Assembly: GCA_030374765.1 (NCBI GenBank)
Contig: JARGXX010000097.1
Location: 62,001 to 126,000 of the forward strand
Source of the DNA: Agarophyton chilense
Taxonomy: Eukaryota > Rhodophyta > Florideophyceae > Gracilariales > Gracilariaceae
Reading direction: 5' to 3'
Length of the DNA: 64,000 nt
Part shown: positions 30,990 through 41,754 of the stretch, piece after piece
Numbering within the stretch: position 1 is the stretch's first letter
How the letters are laid out: every line of letters begins with the position of its first letter
Position numbers and translations under genes: made by a program
Notes under the pieces: generated by a model
What the model was told of the DNA's origin: nothing
Database searches by the model: none
What the model saw: the letters and a program-made list of their open reading frames with translations, nothing else

Positions 30990-32846
30990 ATGGGGTCCTT
31001 CATCACTTCTGAGGATCGCCACAAAACCAGCACATCTGTACAACTTTCTTCTACTCCTCCGACTTTCGGCGATAAGCAACTTCTCGCAACAGCAGTCTCA
31101 ACCAGCCCTCTCAAGGGAATGACCCCATACGTCCTCAACCCACTCTCGGGGCCATCGGCCTCCGCGCCGGCGGACAACGAAGCTCCCCAGCAGGGTGGAT
31201 ATTTCTCCGGTTTGGATGCGGCTCCGTCAGGTACCGAACCTTCCGCCTTGGCGAGCAACCGACATCCTCAGGAGGATTTGGACATTAACGCGGTGGCGTG
31301 GAACTCCGCTCATGCGATGCCCTTGGTAGCAAACTCCAGAGGTTGGATCTCAAACAAATCCTTTCGAAGGTGGAGTCCCCTTACCGATCCGGTGATATAT
31401 TCCCGCGCTCCGTGGTTCCATCCGACAGCGGTTCGCGACGATGAGCTCATCGACTCCTACGTGGAGGACGGCTTATTGCCGGGTGGCCTACCTGTCGAGG
31501 TTGTACGTTCTCCCGATTGGAGGCCGCGGGTAGCCATAGAGCCTCAGTATCTATACCGCGGTCGCGGGGAGTCCCTGGAGAAGGCGCGCGCAGCGATGGC
31601 GGCTCTGGCCTACCAGCGATTGGAGAGGTCACGCTTTGACCATCTGGTTCCCCCGGAGTACGGGTTCGATGTCGCCTATTACCGCACGTACGGTGAGGTC
31701 TCCTACGGGGATAACCTGGCAGCCTTTCCCGAAGCCAAGTTCCACGGACCGGGTTTTCCTCTCCGAGAAGATATGCTCCAATGGAGTCGTCCCATCCTTC
31801 GGGCTGAATACAGGTACCTTCAACGGCTGTTTACCCAGTATGGGTTCGATCGACTCGTGCGCTTCGAGCGCCGCTCGCGCTCCCGTTTCGGGTCCCTTGT
31901 CCCGTATCCTCATGTGGAACTGGAGCGTATACGTAACACGGCGAAGGTTGGGCGATTCGTGCCCCTTCCAGCTTGGTGGAGTAAGATCGAGGTCTTCAGA
32001 GGGTGCTTTGCTGAACTGCCCCCGTGCATCTAATATATCGGGTCTCGTTTGATGCACGACCCGAACTAGGGATACTGGGCCCTCGTTGCAGCCGAGTGGG
32101 CAGCCCGCGTAGCGGCGCACCTCCTCTGGGATGCTCATGACCATTTCCGTATCTGGTATATTCCTCCGATGCTACGGACCATCATGCGTCAGATCGACCT
32201 TGTCCCAGCGTTGGGTTCGGCCAGCAGCGTGCAGGACCTGTATCCAATCTTGGACGTGATCGACAACACCCAATGGGATCGAGTTCCAGTGGAAAATCAG
32301 CCCGCAGGGAAAGGGTCCGCGCGAAACAAGTCTCCTGGCCGGTACGATCCGGGCTCCGGTAACTGGGTCTATTACAATCCCTTCGAAGGGGTTCGCATTA
32401 GCGCGGCGCAAGCACAGGCGCTGATTGATTTGCCTCGACCGATGCCGGTGGGACACCCGACGGGGTTCATTTATACCGACGATTACGAGTACGAGCCTCC
32501 AGTAGACCTGGACGATCCAGCGTTGGATAACGACATGCCAGCTCCTAGTGGAGTACTCCCTGTGGAGCCATCTGCACCCTTCCAACCAGTGGGAACGAAC
32601 TCAGCTGCGGCGGCGAATGCATCCGGTGGCGGTCCATCTGCTCCCCCCGGGTGGGGTGTGAACACCCTTGCGCAGGGGCCGGTTGCCACTCTGCAAGCGG
32701 ATAGTGTGCGACAAGGCCTCGTGAACGCGGGCATTCCGATTCCCCCGGGTATGACGGATGTGAGCCAGATGTTGGCTTTCGCCTCGGCGTACCATCAGGG
32801 TCAGAATCCTAACGGTAGGGCGGGTCCCTCCTCGGGCTTTTCGTAG
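30990..32846 (+). pseudogene. Antisense extra ORF of E2 (unknown conserved protein)
   Basis: One frame of 618 codons from ATG 30990 (MGSFITSED) to 32846, interrupted only by TAA at 32031 and a TAG about 36 bp later. TATATATA at 30971-30978 is very close to the ATG. Earlier codons could be entered only from GTG. The protein has a Pro/Ser/Ala-rich N-terminus of about 110 residues, then a conserved body: SRAPWFHPTAVRDDELI, GGLPVEV, SPDW, LEKARAAM, RSRFGSLVPYPHVELERI, CFAELP, then past the stops LLWDAHDHFRIWY. The C-terminal 120 residues are Pro/Gly/Ala-rich and low complexity. The body matches the E1 antisense frame at 16592-18136. Extra antisense genes next to the 3' LTR are known in some plant gypsy elements; the family here is not one I can name. 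Confidence 0.72.
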
Positions 32847-33247
32847 TTCCGCCTTCGGGCAATTGTAGAGTCCATAGCCTGGCGACAAAAGTAAACTTCT
32901 GATATTTGCATAACTTCTTTTCTTCTTCCTTCCTAGGATCTTAACTTCTACTTCATCTTCTTCATTCCTTCTTAGGATCTTCTTCATCTTCGTCTTCATC
33001 TTCTTCCCTTCCTAGGGTCCAATCTTCTTCTTAATCTTCTTCTCCACTTCGTGGTTCTTCTTTTCCTTTTTCATCATAAACTGTCCCGATAACCGGTGTT
33101 GTGTTCCCCGGTTAACGGCGCTAGGCCGAGGGCCAGTAGACATTCCCTCTCAATACGTGTTCTTCGGGATAATCTCCTCAATTCCTCTTCAGAGGTCCAA
33201 CATCTTCCTCACTTTGAGGTCGCATCCACACCAGTTCCCGTGGTGGC
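32847..33247. other. E2 spacer between convergent genes
   Basis: Pyrimidine-rich CTTCTT/TTCATC runs from about 32915 to 33070, matching the position of the E1 spacer at 18137-18542. No gene. Confidence 0.4.
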
Positions 33248-33538
33248 TTACCCGACTTGGGCACGATCCAGATTTGGAGGCAAGGTTACCCGAGCGCTTC
33301 GGTGATAGGATAAAAACTTAGACCTCGGAAGGTGCTCAATGGGTTCCACTGTATCCTCATCAGGCGAGAATCCGTACCATCGGACTTGGTAGCGAACTTC
33401 TCCCTCGGGGGTGTAGATGTGACGCACGATGCGATCGATAACGAATTCCTGCGGATACACTTTTCCCTGTTCGGGCTTCTCTTCCATCCTGGAACGCTCT
33501 AGTTCCCTTGAGGGTGTCAACGTAGGGTCTAGACACAC
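33248..33538 (-). pseudogene. pol: E2 chromodomain tail of pol, frame-shifted from the main ORF
   Basis: A short frame encodes VIDRIVRHIYTPEGEV, then YQVRWYGFSPDEDTVEPIEHLPRS, a chromodomain with its conserved Tyr/Trp cage region. E1 has the same domain at its pol end. The Trp of the usual DTWEP is Val here (DTVEP). The main pol frame ends at 33770, so at least one frame break separates them. The domain reads methylated histone tails and directs integration in chromoviruses. Confidence 0.8.
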
Positions 33539-33769
33539 CCCGGTGGGTTCTTTTTCGTGTTGCGAGCGGGTCTCAGCACTTCGTCCAAACGGCGCCGAGT
33601 GGCCTGTGGGCTACGTTGTAACTTCCGTCTACGGAGTCAAAACGGCCCAGTTTTGAGTTCTTCTTAAATCTGAGATCTTCCCGATAACAACGGTGTTCTT
33701 AGATTCCGTGACGGTTGAGAAACCGGGCCACGGTAGCGTCTCCAATCTCAGGGGGGTAAGACTTCAACG

Positions 33770-36700
33770 TCAACGCGAGCTACGGGGACGAAGGTTGCTC
33801 TTGTGCAACGCGCCGTGCGACGGAGGCGGTTTGCGCGACGGTTGGTCCTCAGAGCCTTTTGATTGGCTCGGTGCCATTCGACGTGTGCCAAATAAATGCG
33901 CGGGCGCCGGTTGCCACTCCGCAAGAGGATGTGAAGTGGCGCTTTCGACACGCGCTAGCACTTTCCTGAGCTGTCCCCGACGGGTCTCACTCATTTCTTT
34001 CCCATTCCTGAGGGTTCCAGTGTCTCCATAGGAGTTCCTATTCCCATTCCATAACGGAGAGCCAAATTTAGTCAACCTTGTCGTCGAGATCTTCCCCGTG
34101 CGGGTCCGCTGACACAGCTCGTTCCCGAGAAAGCGGGGTTTGAGTGTGCGACACCTCAGTGTCTTGTCCCCGGCGGCGGGTGATCGTCGGCTCTGTAGGC
34201 GTTCCGGGTGCAGAGTTCTCCACACTACTCTCCCTAGGCGGGGTTTCGTCATCTTCTCTGACGTCGTGCTCGGCTGGGTCGGCGGTGATGTCGCTACCCA
34301 TACGCTGGGGTTGTGACTTCTCTGTCGCCGTCTCGTTCTCTCCGTCTCACTGTGAGAACTAGATTCCCTGTTAGGGCGACTGGCTGACGCCGAAACATCG
34401 TCCTGCGAAGGAACTAAGTCCTCCTCCCCCTCCTTAGGCGGAGAGCCAGGAGGCTTGATTACCTCCGGTGGGGGAGTAACTCTGTAAGAGTTCGTTGACT
34501 GGGCCCTTGAGGGAGCGGGCCCAGGTTCGGGAGTATCCGAAGTTTTCGGTAGGTCGGTTAAACCACGTTCCGGGTGCGGAAGTATAACGGGGCGGGTGTT
34601 CGAATCTCCGCCTGACGGGTTAACTTCCGTTGAATCATCCCCTGGGGAGGGCGTTGGTGCCGACACCACTTCCACATTTGGGTTGGGCGCTCGTGTGATG
34701 CGGTCCCGGGAGATCCGTTCGTGGCGGTTAGCGATATCCAATACCACCGTGTCCGGGTCTACAGAAACCACACGATAGGGTCCGTCTACAATTAGCGAAA
34801 GCTTGTGCCTACGTTCCTTTTCAGGATTGTAGTATTCCTTTCGAAGAAAGACGAAGTCGTCGGGCTCCAGCTGAGGTAGAGGTTTGCGAACCCGATTATC
34901 AAAGTTCTTCTTGTAGGCGCGTTGAGCTTTGTCCATTGCTTTCCGGGCTATCGGCACCATCTTCGTAAGCCACTCCTTCCAGGCTTTTCGGTACAATCCC
35001 TGTGACGGGTACGTAGACAGCGTCGGTTGAGCCTCGATGGCGACCGGCGGCGGTGTCCTTGACAGTACCAGTTCGAATGGGGATAACAATGTAACCCGAT
35101 GTACGTGGGTGTTGTATGCATACGTGATAGCGTCTGTGTACAAGTCCCAATTTTTGGGGTGATCCGCAACATACGATCTCAAAGCGTTGAGTATCGTGCG
35201 GTTAAACCTCTCCACCTGGCCATTCCCCTGAGGGTGATACGTAGTAACAAATAAATTCCTTACATCAAAGATTCGACAAACATCCTGAAAGAACTTTGAT
35301 GCGAATTGCCCTCCGTTGTCGGATAACAACTGCACCGGCGGTCCATATACGAACACCCAATGGGTCACGAATGCTTGCGCGACGGTAGCGGCGGTGATCC
35401 GCTTCAGCGGCACAGTTCTCGTTAGCTTAGAGAATCTGTCAGAAATGACAAGCAGATACCGATGACCTCGGGGCGTCCTGATAAACTCCCCTAGGATGTC
35501 TATGGCCACGAATTCGAGTGGAGCCCGTGCCGGCAACAGCGTCAACTTCTTAGAGTGCTTCCGAAGTTTGACGTCATTCTTGGCGCAATTGGCGCAGGCC
35601 CGTCTGACGGCATAACAATCGAATGCCATTGCCGGCCAGTAAAAGTCCCTTCTCAACGTGAGGTACAGTTTTCTTCCCCCGGGGTGGGCGCCAACCTTCA
35701 CATAGTGAGTGAGGTGTAATACCCTCTGTTGTAGGGTGTGCGGCACCACTATTCTCGGGCGAGGTCCAACGGTCCTGATTAGGTAACCCTGATCGTCGTC
35801 CTCGAAAGGTAACTGAAATCCTCCGTTGAGGCGAGCCCGAATCCGTGTACAGAATGGGTCGAGCTGTTGCTCGCGTATCATCTCCTCTGGAGAGATAGGT
35901 ATAAAAGAGCCGGTCGGCGAATCCAGACTCTCGTTGACGAGTATATCGTCACAAACATCATCCGTCAGCGGTTGAGCTCCTCCCTCGAGGTCCGATACCA
36001 TAAAACATGGGATGTCATCGTCCTCGTAGGGTTCCGTTTCCGCTGTGGTTCCCAAGCGGGATAGTGCATCAGCCTGAGTGTTCAGCTTCTCTTTCTTGTA
36101 CAGGATCTCAAAGTCGAATTCCGACAGTCGGAGACGCCAGCGCATAAGGCGGCCCGAGGGTTCGGAGATCTCCAGGAGCCAACGCAAGCATGCGTGGTCC
36201 GTATGGACTTTGAAACGAGTACCCATGAGATAGGGGCGAAGTGTAGCTAAGGCCCACACAACGGCTAAGCATTCTTTCTCGGAGACCGAGTAATTCCTTT
36301 CATGGACATTCAGGGAACGTGACCAGTACCCAATAGGGTGACGTTCACCATCCTCAGAGGATTGGAACAGTGCACACCCTACTTGGTTTGCACTAGCATC
36401 GGTGTCCACTTCGTAAGGGAGCCCAGGATTGGGTAGAGCCAAGATTGGCGGTGATGTTACGGCATTCACCAGTGCCGTGAAGGCAGACGCTTCCGCGTCG
36501 CTAAAAGGTTCCAGTTCAACTGGTTGTCCCTTCGTCAGGAGCCTGTTGAGGGGGGTGGCAATATCCGCAAAGTTCGGGACGAATCGGCGATATACGTTAC
36601 ACAGACCTAAGAAGGATCGCAACTCCGTTTGAGTTTTCGGGTGTTTTGCTTCCTTCAAGGTTTTCACTAGTACTTCATCGATTGAAAGCTGTCCGGGACG

Positions 36701-37720
36701 GATGATATGACCCAGATACTTAACCGAATCGGTGAAAAACTCGCACTTCTTGAGTTTCAAGGTGATTCCCGCGTCGCGGAGTATCTTCATCACGTCCCTG
36801 ACGTGTTCGAGATGGTCATCCAGGTTGTTGGAGAAGACGATAATGTCGTCTAAATACACTAGACACGTCCTCCACTTGAAGGGAGCCAACAGAATGTCTA
36901 TCGCCCGTTGAAACGTTGCGGGGGCATTTGTCAACCCAAAAGGCATCCTCCGGAATCGGAAAAGTCCTTGATGACACACCAAAGCCGTTTTGGCTCGATC
37001 TTCCTCCCTAATAGGGACTTGCCAGTAGCTCGAATTGGCGTCGAGGGTAGAGAAAACAGTAGCGCTCCCAAGGGAGTCGATGTATTCGTCCATCCGAGGG
37101 ATCGGGTACACATCCTTAATGGTTACCTCGTTCAGGCGTCTGTAATCGATGCAGAAACGCCACGATCCATCCGGTTTCGGAACTAACACCACTGGTGAGG
37201 CCCAAGCGGACTGGGCAGGTTCAATTACGCCCGCTTTAAGCATCTTCTCCACCTGAGATTTCTCCTCTTCCCGAGCTTTCGGTCCAGCCCTGTAAGGGTG
37301 TTGGGCAATAGGCCGAGTGTTCGGTAACAAGTCGATGCGGTTTTCTGTAATCCAAATGGTTCCAAGGGAACCATCCCACATGGGGGTAAATTCACGAAGC
37401 ATGTGCCTCAGCTTCTCCCGATGAGATGCGGGTACATGGTTGAGATCCCATTTCTCCAATTCCTGAACAGGATCCGTCTGGTCTGCTCCTGTGATAGGGG
37501 CCGTAACCTCCTGAGGTTTAAAGTGTTCAGCGTGTGCGTGTGGAGCTGCAGTCGTATGCTCACCGTCTTCCGCGATTTCGGCAGTGTCCTCCCCCTCCTT
37601 AGGGTCCGCCACACCAAGGACCTCTGCGATAGAGATCTTTGTAGGTACGACCGCATGCGGGTGTGGAAGAACAGAACCCAGGATCTGGTGTTTGCCCCAA
37701 ATGCTGCGTTGTCTTTCCAA
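33770..37720 (-). CDS. pol: E2 pol: reverse transcriptase, RNase H, integrase
   Basis: Uninterrupted frame of 1316 codons without a convincing start of its own; it is the continuation of the protease frame after a slip near 37700. Residues about 165-330 are reverse transcriptase (SPVVLVPKPDGSWRFCIDYR, then VYLDDIIVFS near 288). RNase H follows (DTDASANQVG, VHTDHACLRWL, ADALSRL). The integrase zinc finger is HLTHY to CANCAKN near 670-710. The integrase core has AIDILGEF, SDNGGQF near 800 and GNGQVERFNRT near 835, giving a complete D-D-E. A GPY-type segment (DGPYRVVSVDPDTVVLDI) follows, then about 350 residues rich in Pro, Ser and Thr. It copies RNA into DNA and inserts it. The reading core looks functional. 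Confidence 0.93.
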   Translation of the reverse strand: MERQRSIWGKHQILGSVLPHPHAVVPTKISIAEVLGVADPKEGEDTAEIAEDGEHTTAAPHAHAEHFKPQEVTAPITGADQTDPVQELEKWDLNHVPASHREKLRHMLREFTPMWDGSLGTIWITENRIDLLPNTRPIAQHPYRAGPKAREEEKSQVEKMLKAGVIEPAQSAWASPVVLVPKPDGSWRFCIDYRRLNEVTIKDVYPIPRMDEYIDSLGSATVFSTLDANSSYWQVPIREEDRAKTALVCHQGLFRFRRMPFGLTNAPATFQRAIDILLAPFKWRTCLVYLDDIIVFSNNLDDHLEHVRDVMKILRDAGITLKLKKCEFFTDSVKYLGHIIRPGQLSIDEVLVKTLKEAKHPKTQTELRSFLGLCNVYRRFVPNFADIATPLNRLLTKGQPVELEPFSDAEASAFTALVNAVTSPPILALPNPGLPYEVDTDASANQVGCALFQSSEDGERHPIGYWSRSLNVHERNYSVSEKECLAVVWALATLRPYLMGTRFKVHTDHACLRWLLEISEPSGRLMRWRLRLSEFDFEILYKKEKLNTQADALSRLGTTAETEPYEDDDIPCFMVSDLEGGAQPLTDDVCDDILVNESLDSPTGSFIPISPEEMIREQQLDPFCTRIRARLNGGFQLPFEDDDQGYLIRTVGPRPRIVVPHTLQQRVLHLTHYVKVGAHPGGRKLYLTLRRDFYWPAMAFDCYAVRRACANCAKNDVKLRKHSKKLTLLPARAPLEFVAIDILGEFIRTPRGHRYLLVISDRFSKLTRTVPLKRITAATVAQAFVTHWVFVYGPPVQLLSDNGGQFASKFFQDVCRIFDVRNLFVTTYHPQGNGQVERFNRTILNALRSYVADHPKNWDLYTDAITYAYNTHVHRVTLLSPFELVLSRTPPPVAIEAQPTLSTYPSQGLYRKAWKEWLTKMVPIARKAMDKAQRAYKKNFDNRVRKPLPQLEPDDFVFLRKEYYNPEKERRHKLSLIVDGPYRVVSVDPDTVVLDIANRHERISRDRITRAPNPNVEVVSAPTPSPGDDSTEVNPSGGDSNTRPVILPHPERGLTDLPKTSDTPEPGPAPSRAQSTNSYRVTPPPEVIKPPGSPPKEGEEDLVPSQDDVSASASRPNRESSSHSETERTRRRQRSHNPSVWVATSPPTQPSTTSEKMTKPRLGRVVWRTLHPERLQSRRSPAAGDKTLRCRTLKPRFLGNELCQRTRTGKISTTRLTKFGSPLWNGNRNSYGDTGTLRNGKEMSETRRGQLRKVLARVESATSHPLAEWQPAPAHLFGTRRMAPSQSKGSEDQPSRKPPPSHGALHKSNLRPRSSR

Positions 37721-38573
37721 AGTTGGCTACCAAAACCTTGAAAGGTTTATCCGGTTCCACGGAGACAACCCCATTCGCAAGGGCGAGTTGACGCCCCGTA
37801 TACAGAGACGGGTTCGGTTGTACCACATGCACACCAATTTGCTTGGTAACAACTGTGACCCAAACCTGGGTTTCTGCCGGGATAGCCACTGACTTCGCAA
37901 CCTTTACCCGTGTAGACACCGGGTCCTTCTTCACAGATTCCTGCGCGACAGGGAGAGGAACGCGTGTTCGCGCTGCTCCCTGTAAGGGTTTACGAACGAT
38001 TGGGATCGTAGACCCGTCTTCGAGTTCCACAGTTCTATTCCGAGGACGGATGGCTTCCACGAAGCGGTCGCAAAAGTCACAACCCAGTATGACTGGTGCT
38101 GCAAGTGACTTGCATACAATAAACTCTAGCTGAACGAGATAGGAGCCAAACCTCACCACGAGGGAAATTGTACCCAGTGTCCGTAGCGGGTTGTTGTTCG
38201 CATCGGCGATATCCAAACGTGGACCGGTACGAACTTGAACCCGGAGCAGCGGGGGTAACAATTCAACATGAATTAAGTTAGGAGCGGCTCCTGTATCCAG
38301 GACAGATATTTGACGAACCATAAACTGGTTGGACAGGCCGAAGTCGGCGAATACTTTATAATTCCGCTTGGCCATTACCATAACTCGATCCGGAATACGG
38401 AGATTACGGGACCGTATCAACGGGCAATGGAGGACAATAAAGTATCCCGAGTTAACGTCGGTGTCAGCCGTTCTCCTTGAAAGGATAGTCACAGCTGGGG
38501 AGCGAAGCTGGAGCGCCTCGGGCGTCTTCAACTCCGGCTTAGAAGACGCCCCTCCCGTAGTGGAGACTCCCAA
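37700..38573 (-). CDS. E2 protease region of pol
   Basis: Frame of up to 324 codons opening directly downstream of the gag stop (38576). It contains the aspartic protease motif VLDTGAAPNLI, the later hydrophobic ILGCDFCDRF segment, and a linker ending LVANFGK. At about 37690-37715 the frame slips into the large RT frame: the C-terminal codons beyond that point are out of register while the homologous E1 text continues in one frame. The protease cuts gag and pol into mature proteins. First codon at 38573 would be an ATG or be reached by frameshift or readthrough from gag; the sequence does not decide. Confidence 0.8.
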
Positions 38574-38575
38574 GT

Positions 38576-40606
38576 TTAGTTTTTCGAAGCGGACCCCACC
38601 GAATTCGGTGCAGCTGCCTCGAAGGGGACCGGTTGTTCCCCGTTCGCGGGTACAAGTTCTGTATCCCTGTCAGAAAGGTGAGCTCGGAGTATCCTTTGTT
38701 CCTCATAGGACCTACTCGGGACTCGAGCTTTCTCCTCAGGGGTCAGAGTCTCGTACTGAGCGATAATTCGTGAACCCTCCCGCAGGGGAAATGTGCAGGC
38801 TGGTGCTTTGTGACCACGGAGGTAACACAAATAGCAAATCAGCTCTGCCGGGTTCGTTTGTGGACGTGAATCCACGCGACGTGGTGCTGTATCCCTCCAT
38901 CCAGGGCGAGAGAACCGAGCAGCGGTATTCGCAAAAGGTAGCGATGCGGCTGGCACCCTCCGTCCTTGGGTATAGAGCGCAGGGTCTTCATCCGTAGTCG
39001 GAGCGGATGTCGACGGCAACTCAGACGTACCCATAGATTCGGGGTTACTTCCCATGAAGTGAATGTTATCATTGACCCCCACAGGGGCAGGGCCTCCTGC
39101 GAGTGACAAAGACGAGTTACCTCCATCGGCGAGGAGTGCACGTGTCGGCCGACTCTTTCGGTTCTGCCGGGCACGGAGAGTATCCCCCTCGGCCTGGGCG
39201 TACTGAACCAGTTCCAAGTAGGTCAGCTTGCGCTTCTCTTCCCGATATCAGGCAACCAATGCCCTTATCGAGGGGTCCAAACCATCCACAAACATGGTGC
39301 ATCTCTTGTAGGCGGGGAATACATTCCCGCATCGGTGAAACGCTTTATTCAAGCGAGTTGAATACACCGTTTCGGTTTCCATCGGCTTCTGCCGCGTATC
39401 CCTTAATGCAAGGATTGCTTCCTGAATCGCATTTCCAGTAGCGTATGACCTCAAGAGGTACTGCACCGCTTCGGGCCAACACGTGACTCCCCCTTCCGAG
39501 GCTCGGGATGATCCACGGACGGAGTTGAATTGGTCTTCAGCCATCCCCTTTAAGAAATAGGGTAATGCAAGATACGCTTGCGCTTCACTCATACCGAGGA
39601 TGTCAGCCTCCTGGACGAACCTCGCAAGGAAATCGAGCACCAGAATTGGGTCTGTTCCTGTGAACTCCCTCTTCTGTAGGGTGATGCTCAGCCTTTTGAT
39701 GTAGTCCTTGACCTTACCCGTTCCGCGGGATGTTCGATCTCCCGAAGGGTTATCCAACCGATAATAGCGGTACGATAGCAGCTTCCGATAGAGAGGATTC
39801 GTCGGCTTCAGCTCCCTTAATCCAAGGTGTTTCCTACCCTTCTTCCGGGTACGGATTGCCCCTTGAGAGGTGTAAGTAGCCTTCGACCGAGTCGCCCGTG
39901 ATGACCGGCGTCCATCTTCACTATCCGAAGATTCGGAGGACGAACTCGATGACGAGCGATTGGGATCGGAATCCGATAAATCCTCTTGGAGGTGAACCCT
40001 CTTCTTGGACTTGCGACGGTCTCGTTTAGCGGAGCGGTGTTCTTCGTCTTCCGTAACGTCGGGTTTATCCTTTGAGGCTTCTGTGTCTCCGTCCATACGG
40101 ATAATGGCCTCGAGGGTGTCCAGCCGAGCTCGGAAGCGTTCCGCTTGCACGCGGTGTTCCTCCACGAGGCTCCGGTACTCCTGGATAAAGACCCCAGGGG
40201 TACCAAAGCTTTCCAAAAGGGAGTTCACATCCCTCCTCAGGGTACGAAGGTCATCGGCGACTCCCCGCACCGGGGCGTCCTCTACCTTGAGGCGGAGGGT
40301 AGTAACCTCCTGAAGGAGCTCGACGTGAGCCGCGTTGGCGATATCGATTCGAGTCTCCATGCGCTGTAATTCAGGGTCGGCCCGACTTCGGGGTGCTGCT
40401 GAGGGGGTCTCCACCACTGGAGCTGGGCCCACGGCCACGACCTCTCAAGGACCTGAAACCACTGAGGGTGCTCTCCGAGTGTCCGGATCGATACCGGAAT
40501 CGTTCCGACCTTCGGGAATTGAGCTCCTCGGCCTAGGCGGGGCCGGGGGCACTGAATCCGCTTGACGGTTCGATCCAGTCCTGGAACCACGGGTAGGCGG
40601 CGACAT
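38576..40606 (-). pseudogene. gag: E2 gag with two in-frame TGA codons
   Basis: One frame of 676 codons from ATG 40606 (MSPPTRGSRTG) to TAA at 38576, broken only by TGA at 40445-40447 (codon 54) and TGA at about 39250. Residues about 70-170 are a coiled coil (ELLQEVTTLRLKVEDA and on). A Lys/Arg and Ser/Asp-rich linker follows, then a capsid-like helical region (LPYFLKGMAEDQF, DGLDPSIRALVA) and one zinc knuckle, CYLCYLRGHKAPAC. The second TGA aligns with an Arg codon in E1 (ALVA-stop-YRE against LVARYREK), so it is a CGA-to-TGA change at a CpG. Gag packages element RNA. With both stops it would yield only fragments. Confidence 0.85.
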
Positions 40607-40816
40607 GCTGCAGACACGACACCGACGATTCGGGGTAACGATGAAATTTGATCACGAGATTCCCGGAGAACGAATGACGTAACACAAAACAAAACAAAAA
40701 ACCAATTCCACCCTTTCCAAAGGGGACCACTACAACAAATCTTCACGACGGTGCTTCCTCTTCCAAGAGATATTTCAACAAGTGGATGACCAACCCAAAA
40801 GTCCGAGAACGGATTA

Positions 40817-40831
40817 TAAGTCGGGAGACCA
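40817..40831 (-). promoter_or_regulatory. E2 primer-binding site
   Basis: Minus-strand TGGTCTCCCGACTTA starts two bases after the 5' LTR and is identical to the E1 site, although the two LTRs are unrelated by eye. The complementary tRNA 3' end would be TAAGTCGGGAGACCA, probably tRNA-Tyr. Confidence 0.78.
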
Positions 40832-40833
40832 CT

Positions 40834-41749
40834 TGTGGAGCAAAACCCGGCAACGGGAAGTGCTCTCAAGGTGTTCGAAGCATTGCTCCCTGGGGGAGGC
40901 AGACTCAGAGACAGAGCCCTCCGTTCCACCTGTAGTGTGGGGTGTAACTCCCACGAAGGATTCCGGCAGTACCGACGGAGGTGAGGGGTAGAAACCGTTG
41001 GATCGGGAATGGGTATGGGTATCCCAAAGAATGGGAGAAAATCCGGCGAAGAGGAAAAACGGGGCGAGGGTCGGGCACTAACAGGCACCGGACCCGAGAA
41101 CCAGAAAAGGGGCGAAACAACAAAAGAAACCCAATACAGGGGCGAAAACCTGTCCTCGAAAGGAAACACAAAAAGCACGCAACAAGTAAGCAGAACCCCC
41201 ACGGGGTATCGTGCACGCAGGTCTTCTGAGCGGTCCCAAGGGGGTGGTTGCACGGAACCCAAACGTGGGCACTCTCCAAGTGGAGTCGTGTCCCTACGCA
41301 GGCGTTGCTAACCAGAGCCCGTTCCGGGTTGTAAGGCAGAAACGATGGCGACGAAGAACCTCTAAAGGTATCGAAGACCAACCTTGGTTACCATTTATTC
41401 TGAGCTTCGGACTGTCAGATCTCATCTCCCTAAGTAGGGCCCACTAACTAAACTCTACAGTAGTGCACACCTGCTCAGGGCCATACACGTGGAGATCCCA
41501 CTGTCAGGGCCCAAAAGTCCAACGTTCTAACAAATATCCGAAAATCGGTGCCAAAATTAAGCCACGTGTATCACGGGGCCAATCCAACCATGGGCCATCC
41601 GAATTTTCACTTCATAGGCGAACTCTAACCAGAAAACAGTGCCACCTCAGCACATCTTAGAGGGAGTCATAGTCATAACCCTCGGAGGGTTCAATCCTCA
41701 TTCTATGAGTTGCATCTTCAAGTATCCCCTAACTGGGCGTTGCTCTACA
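40834..41749 (-). repeat. E2 5' LTR (right LTR)
   Basis: 916 bp, partner of 29994-30908, same TGTGGAG/CTCTACA ends, followed by TTATC at 41750-41754. It is the 5' LTR and promoter for the minus-strand genes. Confidence 0.95.
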
Positions 41750-41754
41750 TTATC

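Larger units (their letters stand above)
29994..41749 (-). mobile_element. Ty3/gypsy chromovirus E2, nearly intact
   Basis: 11,756-bp element with 915/916-bp LTRs and duplication TTATC (29989-29993, 41750-41754). On the minus strand: 5' LTR, primer-binding site, gag, protease, reverse transcriptase, RNase H, integrase with complete D-D-E, chromodomain, polypurine tract, 3' LTR. An opposite-strand gene occupies 30990-32846. The pol core is uninterrupted for 1316 codons, but gag has two in-frame TGA codons and there are frame breaks at the protease/RT junction and before the chromodomain. This copy is therefore probably inactive but young. It shares domain order, primer-binding site and the antisense gene with E1, while the LTRs are not recognisably alike, so the two are separate families of one lineage. 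Confidence 0.95.
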
